A stretch of 64,000 nucleotides of DNA from assembly GCF_017068395.1 (NCBI RefSeq), contig NZ_CP070619.1:2666001-2730000 (forward strand), in the 5' to 3' direction. Shown one piece after another: positions 1-8,042 of this stretch. This DNA comes from Rhodococcus pseudokoreensis. GTDB lineage: Bacteria; Actinomycetota; Actinomycetes; Mycobacteriales; Mycobacteriaceae. Each line of letters starts with the position of its first letter. Positions within the stretch are counted from its first letter, which is position 1. A program made the position numbers and the translations under genes. The notes beneath the pieces are model-generated. The model did no database searches. It saw only the letters and a program-made list of their open reading frames with translations, and had not been told where the DNA came from.

Positions 1-62
1 AGAGTGCCCGTCCGCTCGGACCGCGGATCAGCGTCCAGTTCCGGACGCGGGGCGTGCGGTGA
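1..62. other. Window edge, non-coding; possible weak terminator
   Basis: No gene can be supported in these first bases. A short inverted repeat (GCGTCC at 31-36, GGACGC at 43-48) lies just past the stop of the leftward DAHP synthase gene. It could act as its terminator, but the stem is short and no T-run follows. Confidence 0.3.
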
Positions 63-1151
63 CTATCCGCGCCGGGCCGCGACGGCCTGCGCCAGCCGGT
101 CGAGTTGCGCGGCCGTGGTGTTCCAGTCGATGCAGGCGTCGGTGATCGACTGACCGTAGGTGAGCTCCTCCGACTTTCCGAGGGTGAGGTCCTGGCGTCC
201 GGCCTCGATGAAGCTCTCCACCATCACACCGACGATCCCCTTCTCGCCTGCCTCGAGGCGGGACGCGATGTCGTCCAGCACGTCGACCTGCTTCTCGTGG
301 TTCTTGCTGCTGTTGCCGTGGCTGGCGTCGATGACGACGCGTTCCGGCAGACCGGACTTGTTCAGCCGGGCGAGGGTGTCCGCCACCGTCTCGGCGTCGT
401 AGTTCGGTCCGTCGCTGCCGCCGCGCAGGATGACGTGGCAGTCGGGGTTGCCCATGGTGCGGATCAGCGCGGCCTGCCCGTCGAGGTCGGTGCCGGGGAA
501 CACGTGGCTCGCCGCGGCGGCGCGGGTGCCGTCCACGGCCACCTGCACGTCGCCCTCCGTCGAGTTCTTGATTCCGACGGGCATCGACAGCGCGCTGCAC
601 AGCTGCCGGTGCACCTGGCTGGCGGCGGTGCGGGCACCGATTGCGCCGTAGGTGACGAGGTCGGCGATGTACTGCGGCATGATCGGGTCGAGGAACTCGC
701 AGCCGACCGGCAGTCCGAGCGAGGACACGTCGAGCAGCAGCTTGCGGCCCATCCGGATCCCGGTGTCGATGTCGAACGTGCCGTCCAGGTGGGGGTCGTT
801 GAGCAGACCCTTCCAGCCCAGCGTGGTGCGCGGCTTCTCGAAGTAGACCCGCATCACGATGTGCAGGTCGTCGCGCAGTTCCTCGGCCTTGGCGGCGAGC
901 CGGCGGGCGTAGTCCATGGCGGCGACGGGATCGTGCACGGAGCACGGGCCGACCACGACGAGCAGGCGGTCGTCGTCGCCGTTCAGCACGTTCACCGTGT
1001 CGGCGCGGCCCGAGCGGACGGTCGCGGATGCGACGTCGTCGGGGGCGTGTTCGCGGCGCACGACGGACGGCGCCACCAGCGGGCTGATGCTCACGGTGCG
1101 CTGGGCGTCCAGGCGATCACTGCTGGTCGTGGTGTCGAGAGTGACAGTCAT
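63..1151 (-). CDS. 3-deoxy-7-phosphoheptulonate (DAHP) synthase, type I
   Basis: This enzyme condenses phosphoenolpyruvate and erythrose 4-phosphate, the first step of the shikimate pathway. The 362-residue length is normal for the class I AroF/AroG/AroH family. Family signatures are visible: GPCSVHDP near residue 68, RVYFEKPRTTLGWKG near 100, GARTAASQVHRQ near 172, and DASHGNSSKNH near 275. The N-terminal extension of about 50 residues is where feedback inhibitors act in this family. The ATG at 1151 gives the full family N-terminus. The gene stands alone and is preceded by a long leader region that holds a short aromatic-rich ORF and hairpins, which points to attenuation by aromatic amino acids. 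I am sure of the function; which paralog (aroF or aroG) cannot be decided here. Confidence 0.95.
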   Translation of the reverse strand: MTVTLDTTTSSDRLDAQRTVSISPLVAPSVVRREHAPDDVASATVRSGRADTVNVLNGDDDRLLVVVGPCSVHDPVAAMDYARRLAAKAEELRDDLHIVMRVYFEKPRTTLGWKGLLNDPHLDGTFDIDTGIRMGRKLLLDVSSLGLPVGCEFLDPIMPQYIADLVTYGAIGARTAASQVHRQLCSALSMPVGIKNSTEGDVQVAVDGTRAAAASHVFPGTDLDGQAALIRTMGNPDCHVILRGGSDGPNYDAETVADTLARLNKSGLPERVVIDASHGNSSKNHEKQVDVLDDIASRLEAGEKGIVGVMVESFIEAGRQDLTLGKSEELTYGQSITDACIDWNTTAAQLDRLAQAVAARRG

Positions 1152-1204
1152 GGGTTCGGGTTCCTGTTCTCAGGCCGGCCCTCGAAGACTGTGGAGATTC
1201 CCGC

Positions 1205-1279
1205 GAGCCGGTCTGTAATCCGGCTCTGGGGTGGAGGAGGTCAGCGCGTGGTTACGCCGACCGGCCCACCCGGGGCCGG
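1205..1279 (-). promoter_or_regulatory. Attenuator hairpins upstream of DAHP synthase
   Basis: On the minus strand the leader ORF runs into hairpin 1, CCGGCCC/GGGCCGG (1261-1279, 5-nt loop), and is followed by hairpin 2, GAGCCGG/CCGGCTC (1205-1226, 8-nt loop). Both use CCGG-type arms, so alternative pairing between them is possible. That fits ribosome stalling deciding between structures. No U-run follows hairpin 2, so control could be on translation rather than termination. Confidence 0.45.
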
Positions 1280-1309
1280 CCTGCTAAACCAGAAATATGC
1301 GCGCTGCAT
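1241..1309 (-). CDS. Aromatic-rich leader peptide of DAHP synthase
   Basis: A 22-codon ORF (MQRAYFWFSRP...TR) lies 89 bp upstream of the DAHP synthase start on the same strand. Residues 5-8 are Tyr-Phe-Trp-Phe, so ribosome progress through it would report supply of all three aromatic amino acids. Two hairpins follow or overlap it (1261-1279 and 1205-1226). Leader peptides with aromatic runs before a DAHP synthase gene are known in corynebacteria. The coding call rests on the four adjacent aromatic codons and the context. I see no strong ribosome-binding site before the ATG, so expression is not proven. Confidence 0.6.
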   Translation of the reverse strand: MQRAYFWFSRPAPGGPVGVTTR

Positions 1310-1433
1310 GACGGCCACAGTAACGGCTGGTCCGGATCGGCGCCACACCTACCCCCCTCCCCTGACATTTGTCACGGTGAGGTCGTGACGGACGTGTGAG
1401 GGTCGCAGGCCGCCCGGATCGCACGCTGAATGC

Positions 1434-2384
1434 ATGACATCGACAGAACCCCGCACCTCCGCGCAGGCGTCCGCATCGCCGGCTCCGGCAGTCAGCCTGC
1501 GCGGCGTCCACAAGCACTTCGGTGACGTTCACGCCGTCCGCGGGCTGGACCTCGAGATCCGGCCCGGTGAGATCGTCGCGTTCCTCGGCCCGAACGGCGC
1601 AGGCAAGACCACCACCGTCGACATGGTCCTCGGACTGTCCCGCCCCACCGCCGGCGAGGTGTCCGTCTTCGGCACGGATCCGCGCACCGCGATCGCGAAG
1701 GGCCTCGTCTCCGCGGTCATGCAGACGGGCGGCCTGCTGAAGGAACTGACGGTCGAGGAGACCGTCCGGCTCACCGCGAGTCTGTTCGCCGACACCCGGC
1801 CCGTCGACGAGGTCCTCACCCGGGCCGGCATCGCCGATCTCGGAAACCGGTTGGTGGGCAAGTGCTCCGGCGGGCAGCAGCAGCGACTGCGGTTCGCGAT
1901 GGCACTGCTGTCCGATCCCGAACTGCTGATCCTCGACGAGCCGACCACCGGCATGGACGTCGAGGGCAGGCGGGACTTCTGGTCGGCGATCCGCGCCGAC
2001 GCAGACAGCGGCCGGACGGTCGTCTTCGCGACGCACTATCTCGAGGAGGCCGACGCGTATGCCGACCGGATCGTGCTGGTGCGCAAGGGAAAAGTCGTCG
2101 CCGACGGCACCGCGGCCGAGGTGAAGGCGCTGGCCGCAGGACGCACCGTCCGCGCCCACTTCCCGGGCGCTGACCGGGAACAGCTGTTCGCGATTCCCGG
2201 CGCCGACAGCATCGAGGTGCGCGGCGACAGCGTCCTGATCCACTCGACGGACACCGACGCCGTGGCCCGCCATCTGCTCACCCGGACACCCGCCAGCGAC
2301 CTCGAAATCGTCTCCCGGGGACTCGAAGACGCGTTCATCGCGCTCACCTCCGACGATTCCGCCACGGAAGGACCGACCTCGTGA
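1434..2384 (+). CDS. ABC transporter ATP-binding protein (DrrA-type exporter)
   Basis: This is the ATPase of a drug- or peptide-export ABC transporter. The 316-residue protein shows Walker A GPNGAGKTTT near residue 53, signature CSGGQQQRLR near 144, and Walker B LLILDEPTTGMD near 164, followed by the H-loop ATHYLEEAD. The C-terminal 90 residues form the accessory domain usual in DrrA-like subunits. Its stop overlaps the start of the permease gene by 4 bp, so the two are translationally coupled. A sensor kinase and response regulator follow in the same operon, which suggests the exporter responds to a cell-envelope or drug signal. The substrate cannot be inferred. Confidence 0.9.
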   Translation: MTSTEPRTSAQASASPAPAVSLRGVHKHFGDVHAVRGLDLEIRPGEIVAFLGPNGAGKTTTVDMVLGLSRPTAGEVSVFGTDPRTAIAKGLVSAVMQTGGLLKELTVEETVRLTASLFADTRPVDEVLTRAGIADLGNRLVGKCSGGQQQRLRFAMALLSDPELLILDEPTTGMDVEGRRDFWSAIRADADSGRTVVFATHYLEEADAYADRIVLVRKGKVVADGTAAEVKALAAGRTVRAHFPGADREQLFAIPGADSIEVRGDSVLIHSTDTDAVARHLLTRTPASDLEIVSRGLEDAFIALTSDDSATEGPTS

Positions 2385-3157
2385 CCACCCTCGCCGCCCA
2401 CCGCCGCGTTCCCCCGCTCGGCGGGCTCAACACCACCCTCCTCGGACTCGAACTGCGACGCCTGCTGCGCAATCGGCGCACGATGATCATCACCCTCGTG
2501 ATGCCGGTCGTGTTCTTCCTCATCTTCGGGCTGAACCCGAGCTATTCGGGGGAGAGCGCGGGCAACGGGAACGTCTCTGCGTACGTGATGATCAGCATGG
2601 CGCTGTACGGCGCGATGATCGCGACGACGAGCGGCGGCGCGATGGTGTCGGTGGAGCGGGCGTCCGGGTGGAGTCGGCAGTTGCGGCTCACCCCGTTGTC
2701 CCCGGGGGTCTACATCCTCGTCAAGGTGCTGGTCGCGATGACGCTCGGGCTCGCGGCCGTCGGCGTCGTCTATCTCGTGGGCGCGTTCACGTCCGTCCAC
2801 ATGGACACGTCCCTGTGGTTCACGACGGCCCTGATCACCTGGCTGGGCTCCGCGGTGTTCGCGGCATTCGGCCTGTTCATGGGATACCTGCTGCCCAGCG
2901 AGAACGTCATGCAGATCCTCGGCCCCGGGCTGGCCGTGCTCGGCTTCGCGGGCGGCCTGTTCATGCCGCTGCAGGACGGCTCGGTGTGGGCGTCGATCGC
3001 ACAGTTCATGCCCACGTACGGGCTCAGCCAACTCGTGCACGCACCGCTCACCGGCGACGCGATGCAGTGGACGTGGGCCGTGAACGTCGCGGTGTGGCTG
3101 GCGATCTTCGTCGGCGGCGCGGTGTGGCGGTTCCAGCGCGACACCGAGCGAGTGTGA
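2381..3157 (+). CDS. ABC-2 type exporter permease
   Basis: This is the membrane subunit partnering the ATPase just upstream, overlapping it by 4 bp. The 258 residues contain about six hydrophobic segments, starting with TMIITLVMPVVFFLIFGLNP near residue 34 and ending with the segment before the WRFQRDTERV tail. The layout is that of ABC-2 family permeases of DrrB or YadH type. The gene ends 10 bp before the histidine kinase. It probably exports a lipid, antibiotic or peptide from the cytoplasmic membrane; the cargo is unknown. Confidence 0.88.
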   Translation: MTTLAAHRRVPPLGGLNTTLLGLELRRLLRNRRTMIITLVMPVVFFLIFGLNPSYSGESAGNGNVSAYVMISMALYGAMIATTSGGAMVSVERASGWSRQLRLTPLSPGVYILVKVLVAMTLGLAAVGVVYLVGAFTSVHMDTSLWFTTALITWLGSAVFAAFGLFMGYLLPSENVMQILGPGLAVLGFAGGLFMPLQDGSVWASIAQFMPTYGLSQLVHAPLTGDAMQWTWAVNVAVWLAIFVGGAVWRFQRDTERV

Positions 3158-3167
3158 CGGCGGTATC

Positions 3168-4292
3168 GTGACTTCCGTGACCACCCCGGACGGCCCCGTC
3201 GTGACCAGACGATGGGGCCGTTTCGGATTCATCTTCGCCGCCGCGTGGACGGTCTTCCTGTTCCAGCCGTTCCTCGACGGCTGGGCCGACCGCGGTCACG
3301 TCCGCGGCTGGGTCGGGATGATCGCCACGCTCGCGTTCGCGGTGACGTACCTCGCGATGTTCCGGTGGTCGCATACCCGCCGCGCGCACAACGAGTTTCG
3401 GCCGCCCCTCAACGAGGCGCTGCCGGTCATGGTGGCGCTGTTCGCGCTCGCGGCGGTCATGACCCTGGCCGTGGGGGCGTCGGGGTTGTCCGCCGCCGTC
3501 TTCCTCGCGGTGTCGGCGATCATCCTGCTGCCCGCCTGGCTCGGCGGCATCACCGCCCTCGCGATCGCCGTGCTGGTGGAGGTGATCTCCACGGCGATGG
3601 ACTGGGGGTCGGGCACCGGGCTGTCGCTGGGTGTGTGCGCGGCGGCGTTCGCGATGTTCGGGGTGACCAAGCTGATCAACCGCAACATCGAACTGGTCCG
3701 GGAACGGGAGGAGAGCGAACGGCTCGCGGTGCAGGAGGAACGCACCCGGATGGCCCGCGACCTCCACGACATCCTCGGGCACTCCCTCACCGTCATCACC
3801 GTCAAGGCCGAACTCGCGGGCCGGCTCCTCGACATCGACCTGGACCGGGCCCGCACGGAAGTGGCGGACCTGGAACGTCTCTCCCGCGATGCCCTCGCGG
3901 ACGTCCGGCAGGCCGTGCAGGGAATCCGGGGACTGTCGCTGCCGATGGAGATCGCCCGGGCCGGGGAGGCGTTGCGGGCGGCCGGGATCGAGGCCGAGCT
4001 ACCGGGCAGCACCGAGTCGGTACCCACCGGGTTGCGCGAGCTGTTCGCATGGACCGTCCGCGAAGGTGTCACGAACGTGGTCCGGCACAGCGGCGCGACG
4101 CACTGCGCGGTCACGGTGGGCGAACGCGACGTCACCGTCGTCGACAACGGTTCCGGCTGCGGCGAATTCGCCCACGGAAACGGGCTCGTCGGCCTCCGGG
4201 AGCGCGCCGCCGCGGCCGGAGCACGGGTCGTCATCACCCACCCGCAACCCGGAGGATTCTCGTTGCACGTGCTGAAAGAAGAGGTCCCGTGA
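3168..4292 (+). CDS. Two-component sensor histidine kinase (HisKA_3 type)
   Basis: The 374-residue protein starts at GTG 3168 and has four to five hydrophobic segments in its first 165 residues, then a short linker helix and a dimerisation helix with the phospho-acceptor motif RDLHDILGHSLTVI near residue 197. The C-terminal HATPase domain shows the N-box REGVTNVVRHSGAT and the GNGLVGLRER G-box. This is the NarX/DesK class of kinase without a large extracellular sensor, so the membrane segments probably sense the envelope. It overlaps the response regulator gene by 4 bp and sits in an operon with an ABC exporter, which it probably controls. Confidence 0.92.
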   Translation: MTSVTTPDGPVVTRRWGRFGFIFAAAWTVFLFQPFLDGWADRGHVRGWVGMIATLAFAVTYLAMFRWSHTRRAHNEFRPPLNEALPVMVALFALAAVMTLAVGASGLSAAVFLAVSAIILLPAWLGGITALAIAVLVEVISTAMDWGSGTGLSLGVCAAAFAMFGVTKLINRNIELVREREESERLAVQEERTRMARDLHDILGHSLTVITVKAELAGRLLDIDLDRARTEVADLERLSRDALADVRQAVQGIRGLSLPMEIARAGEALRAAGIEAELPGSTESVPTGLRELFAWTVREGVTNVVRHSGATHCAVTVGERDVTVVDNGSGCGEFAHGNGLVGLRERAAAAGARVVITHPQPGGFSLHVLKEEVP

Positions 4293-4897
4293 CGATCCGG
4301 CTGCTGCTCGCCGACGACCAGGCACTCGTCCGCGGCGCCCTCGCCGCCCTGCTCGACCTCGAACCGGACCTGACGGTGGTCGCGGAGGTCGGGCGCGGCG
4401 ACGAGGTGGTCGCCGCGGCCCGCGAGCACTCCCCCGACGTCGCGCTGCTCGACGTCGAAATGCCCGGCCTCGACGGGATCGCCGCCGCGGCGGCACTGCG
4501 CGCCGAGGTGCCGCAGACTCGCGTCCTGATCGTGACGACGTTCGGCCGTCCCGGCTACCTGCGCAGGGCCCTGCAGGCGGGGGCGTCGGGATTCGTCGTG
4601 AAGGACACCCCGGCCCGGCAACTCGCCGACGCCGTGCGCCGGGTCCACGCGGGACTGCGCGTCGTCGATCCCACCCTCGCCGCCGACAGCCTCGTCAGCG
4701 GGGAATCGCCGCTCACCGACCGGGAGACCGACGTGCTGCGGGCGGCGCGGGACGGTGCGCCGGTCGCCTCCATCGCGGCCGCACTGTTTCTCTCCGCGGG
4801 CACGGTGCGCAACCATCTGTCGTCGGCGATCGGCAAGACCGGCGCCAGCACCCGCGCCGAGGCCGTCCGTGCGGCGGAGTCCCACGGCTGGCTGTAG
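4289..4897 (+). CDS. NarL/LuxR-family response regulator
   Basis: A GTG at 4289, overlapping the kinase stop by 4 bp, starts a 202-residue regulator. The receiver domain has the acidic pair LLLADDQAL near residue 5, the phospho-acceptor Asp in VALLDVEMPGLDG near 54, and the conserved Lys in GFVVKDTPA near 104. A LuxR-type HTH follows: LTDRETDVLRAARDGAPVAS near residue 139, then AGTVRNHLSSAIGKTGASTR. It is the partner of the kinase directly upstream and most likely activates the exporter operon. A hairpin terminator lies 12 bp after the stop. Confidence 0.93.
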   Translation: MTIRLLLADDQALVRGALAALLDLEPDLTVVAEVGRGDEVVAAAREHSPDVALLDVEMPGLDGIAAAAALRAEVPQTRVLIVTTFGRPGYLRRALQAGASGFVVKDTPARQLADAVRRVHAGLRVVDPTLAADSLVSGESPLTDRETDVLRAARDGAPVASIAAALFLSAGTVRNHLSSAIGKTGASTRAEAVRAAESHGWL

Positions 4898-4909
4898 GCG
4901 GCTCCGCCG

Positions 4910-4955
4910 CCCGTGAGTGGTTAGGGAGTCCCTGGACTCGTCAGCCACTCACGGG
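4910..4955. terminator. Hairpin terminator of the CGTGAGTGG repeat family
   Basis: Perfect 11-bp arms CCCGTGAGTGG (4910-4920) and CCACTCACGGG (4945-4955) follow the response regulator stop. The arm sequence recurs in two other hairpins of this window, at 10820-10865 and 46338-46389. It overlaps the 3' end of the leftward hypothetical gene. Confidence 0.6.
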
Positions 4956-5280
4956 GCCGGAGGCCGTCGCCCCCGACGGCGCATTTGCGTTGCCAGAGAA
5001 CATCTCCCGGATCGAATCCCCACCAGCGCACCGCCGTGTCGGCGAGCACCCGGTGGGGAATCGTGAGATTGAGTTGCACGTGATCCGGGGAGAACTCGAC
5101 GAGGTAGTCGATTCGGCTGCAGTCGGCGACGAACGTGTCGCCGGCCGGTGTGTCCGCGGTGGCGTCGTGGTCGACGTGGTGCCGGGCGTTCCCGCGGATG
5201 GTCGTGAGAACGAGTGCGTTTCCGGCGTCAACCAGAAAGGCGCACGGACGGCATTGCTTATATCGTGAGTGTGTGCTCAT
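4921..5280 (-). CDS. Hypothetical protein
   Basis: I do not recognise this 119-residue protein. Composition looks coding: mixed charged and hydrophobic residues, four Cys (residues 10, 13, 54 and 100), and a segment LVEFSPDHVQLNLTIPHRVL that reads like a beta-strand pair. The ATG at 5280 is chosen because the frame upstream runs into the promoter region of the GntP gene. It ends inside the terminator hairpin of the response regulator, so the two transcription units converge. It would be transcribed divergently from the organic-acid operon. Coding status is moderately likely. Confidence 0.5.
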   Translation of the reverse strand: MSTHSRYKQCRPCAFLVDAGNALVLTTIRGNARHHVDHDATADTPAGDTFVADCSRIDYLVEFSPDHVQLNLTIPHRVLADTAVRWWGFDPGDVLWQRKCAVGGDGLRPREWLTSPGTP

Positions 5281-5335
5281 AATATGGGTGTACCTGTGAC
5301 ACCAGTCACTGCCCGCCTCCTCGAAGGACGCGCAC

Positions 5336-6763
5336 ATGTCAGACGTAGGAATCCTGATCAACACCACGGTCGCCGTAGCGGCGGTCGTGCTGATGATCGT
5401 GCGTTTCAAGTTCAACCCCGTGGTGTCGCTGGTCGTCGGATCCGCGTACCTCGGACTCACGACAGGACTCGGCACGGCCAAGACGGTGGAAGTCATCAGC
5501 ACCGGTTTCGGCGACATCATGGCCGAAGTGGGACTTCTGATCGCCTTCGGCGTCCTGATGGGCGCCATGCTGAAGGAAATGGGCGCCATCCAGCGCCTGG
5601 TCGGGACGCTTCTCCGGGTGTTCGGGCCGAAACGAATGCCCTATGCGATGTCGCTGACGATCGCGACGTTGCTGCAGTCCATCTTCCTCGACGTCCTGCT
5701 CGTCATCTCGGCGCCGCTCGCCCGCAACCTCGCTCCGAAGGTCGGCCGGGTCGGGACGGCCCGCATGGCCACCGCCCTCGCCATCGGCCTGGAGTGCGGC
5801 ATCGTCCTCATGGTTCCCGGCGTCGGCGCCCTCGCCCTGGCCGGACTGCTCGGTGTGCCGCTCGGCAAGATGCTGATCTTCGGGCTGATCCTGGTGATCC
5901 CGACCGTCGCGATCTCGGTCGCGATCATGTCGTTCCTGTTCACCCGTGGTTGGTGGAACCCGGACAAGGACGAGGAGCACTTCCATCAGACGGTCGTCGA
6001 CGACGAGGAAGAGGACTGGACCGACGGCGCCGGTGGCAGCACCCCTCGGCCGGACGCCGGCGGAGGTGTCGCCCAGGCGCAACGCGCCGCGACCGTCACC
6101 ACCGAGGACACCAAGCACGACCGTCCGCTGATCCTGCTCCTCGCTCCGCTGCTCTTCTCCCTCCTGCTCATCGCGACCGGCGCGATCCTGGACATCGCCG
6201 AGATCAGCAATCCGGTCGTCTCGTTCGTGTCGGAGCCGCTCATCGCGTTGCTGATCGGACTGATCGGCACCAGCTTCGTCGGCCGGTTCAGCATCGGCCA
6301 GCACCGCGTCCAGAAGGCGATCGCCAGCGGGTTCAGCGAGAGCGGCCAGATCCTCATCCTCACCGGTGTCGGCGGATCCCTCGCCGCGACCATCGCCGCG
6401 GTCGGCCTCGGCGACATCCTCGGCAAATACTTCACCGCCAATCACGCCGCTCCGCTGCTGATGGTCTGGGTGATCGCCGCCGTCCTGCACATCGCTGTCG
6501 GCTCGGTGACGATCTCCGCCATCACCGCCGCGGGCATCCTCGCGCCCATCGCCCCCACCCTCGGACTCGACCCGGTCCTCATCGCTCTCGCGGCCGGCGC
6601 CGGCTCCCTCTTCGCGGTGCACGTCACGAGCAACACCTTCTGGTTGCTGCAGTCCTTGATGGGTCAGACCACACGAGGCACGCTGAAGACGTGTTCGGTG
6701 GGAGTATCGGTGGCATCGGTCGTCGCAATACTGCTCGTCCTGCCCATGAGCCTCGTTCTCTGA
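5336..6763 (+). CDS. GntP-family organic acid/H+ symporter
   Basis: The 475-residue inner-membrane protein has about 12 hydrophobic segments and the GntP-family C-terminal signature GSVTISAITAAGILAPIAP followed by LAAGAGSLFAVHVTSNTFW. A charged, low-complexity cytoplasmic loop lies near residues 208-265 (DDEEEDWTDGAGG). GntP members import gluconate and related hydroxy acids with protons. A GAAGGA ribosome-binding site precedes ATG 5336. It is the first gene of an operon with a CoA-transferase, an HMG-CoA-lyase-like enzyme and a 2-hydroxyacid dehydrogenase. It is therefore probably the uptake system for the acid that this pathway degrades. Confidence 0.85.
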   Translation: MSDVGILINTTVAVAAVVLMIVRFKFNPVVSLVVGSAYLGLTTGLGTAKTVEVISTGFGDIMAEVGLLIAFGVLMGAMLKEMGAIQRLVGTLLRVFGPKRMPYAMSLTIATLLQSIFLDVLLVISAPLARNLAPKVGRVGTARMATALAIGLECGIVLMVPGVGALALAGLLGVPLGKMLIFGLILVIPTVAISVAIMSFLFTRGWWNPDKDEEHFHQTVVDDEEEDWTDGAGGSTPRPDAGGGVAQAQRAATVTTEDTKHDRPLILLLAPLLFSLLLIATGAILDIAEISNPVVSFVSEPLIALLIGLIGTSFVGRFSIGQHRVQKAIASGFSESGQILILTGVGGSLAATIAAVGLGDILGKYFTANHAAPLLMVWVIAAVLHIAVGSVTISAITAAGILAPIAPTLGLDPVLIALAAGAGSLFAVHVTSNTFWLLQSLMGQTTRGTLKTCSVGVSVASVVAILLVLPMSLVL

Positions 6764-6788
6764 GCGTCACTATCAGTTAAGGATCACC

Positions 6789-8042
6789 ATGTTCTCCGAC
6801 AACACCATTCGACCTCTCGACGGCGTTCGGGTACTCGAGCTGGGCAATTACATCGCCGCACCGACGGCGGGCCGGATGCTCGCCGACTTCGGCGCCGAGG
6901 TCATCAAGGTGGAGCGCCCGAAGACCGGCGACGAACTGCGCAACTGGCGCCTGTACTCCGGCGACACCTCGATGCTGTACCGCACGATCAACCGGAACAA
7001 GAAGTCGATCGTGCTGGACCTGCGCACCGAGGAGGGCAGGCAACTCGTCCTCGACCTCGCCGCCCACTGCGACATCCTGCTGGAGAACTTCCGGCCCGGC
7101 ACCCTGGAGAAGTGGGGGATCGGACCGGACGCGTTGAACGAGGCCAATCCGGACCTGGTGATCACACGGATCTCGGCGTTCGGGCAGACCGGCCCGATGT
7201 CGCAACGGCCGGGGTTCGCCGCGGTCGCGGAGGCCGCGGGCGGATTCCGCGAACTCGTCGGCGACCCGGACCGGCCGCCGGTGCGGGTCGGGGTGTCGAT
7301 CGGCGATTCGATCGCCGGACTCTACGCGGCGTTCGGGGCGGTGATGGCGCTGTTCCAGCGCGAGGCCGCGAAGGTCGCCGGGACGCAGGGCCCGCCCCTG
7401 CCGCATCGGATCATCGACGTCGCGCTGAACGAATCGATCCTGTCGATGATGGAATCGCTGATCCCCGACTACCTGGCGTACGGCATCAAACGCGAACGCG
7501 TCGGCGGCCGCATGGAGGGCATCGCGCCATCGAACGCGTACACCTGCAACGACGGCAACAGCATCATCATCGCCGGCAACGGTGACGCCATCTTCCAGCG
7601 CTACATGGACACCATCGGCCGCCCCGACCTCGGCGCCGACCCGGACCTGTCCACCAACGCCGGACGCTGGGCCCGCCGCGACGAACTCGACGCCGCGATC
7701 GGCGAGTGGACCATCCAGTACTCCCGCGACGACGCGCTGAAGATCCTCGACACCGCCGGGGTGCCGTCGGGTCCGATCAACACCGCCGCCGACATCTGCA
7801 GCGACGACCAGTACGCGGCCCGCAACATGATTCAGCAGTTCACCGTCGACACCGGCGAGGCCGAGCCGAAGCAGGTCGGGTTCCCCGGCATCGTCCCGGT
7901 GATCGGCGGACAGTCGCTGCCGATCCGCAACGTCGGGCCGGACCTCGGCGAGCACACCCGGGAGGTCCTCGAGACGCTGCTCGGCAAGACCCCGGAACAG
8001 ATCGACTCCCTCGTCAACGACACGGTAGGTGACATCTCATGA
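6789..8042 (+). CDS. CaiB/BaiF family (class III) CoA-transferase
   Basis: This class III CoA-transferase moves CoA between carboxylic acids through an enzyme-bound aspartyl-CoA. The 417-residue length is typical. Motifs are the N-terminal GVRVLELGNYIAAPTAGRML, DLRTEEGRQLVLDLAAHCDI, and NFRPGTLEKWGI; the catalytic Asp should be the one in ANPDLVITRISAFGQ (near residue 121). AAGG precedes the ATG and the stop overlaps the next gene by 4 bp. In this operon it probably activates the imported acid to its CoA ester before cleavage by the lyase-like enzyme. The acyl substrate is not determinable by eye. Confidence 0.9.
   Translation: MFSDNTIRPLDGVRVLELGNYIAAPTAGRMLADFGAEVIKVERPKTGDELRNWRLYSGDTSMLYRTINRNKKSIVLDLRTEEGRQLVLDLAAHCDILLENFRPGTLEKWGIGPDALNEANPDLVITRISAFGQTGPMSQRPGFAAVAEAAGGFRELVGDPDRPPVRVGVSIGDSIAGLYAAFGAVMALFQREAAKVAGTQGPPLPHRIIDVALNESILSMMESLIPDYLAYGIKRERVGGRMEGIAPSNAYTCNDGNSIIIAGNGDAIFQRYMDTIGRPDLGADPDLSTNAGRWARRDELDAAIGEWTIQYSRDDALKILDTAGVPSGPINTAADICSDDQYAARNMIQQFTVDTGEAEPKQVGFPGIVPVIGGQSLPIRNVGPDLGEHTREVLETLLGKTPEQIDSLVNDTVGDIS

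Noticed and set aside
105..1388. Long rightward reading frame over the DAHP synthase gene
   Set aside because: It is antisense to a clear enzyme gene, has His/Val/Asp-rich shadow composition and no known motif.
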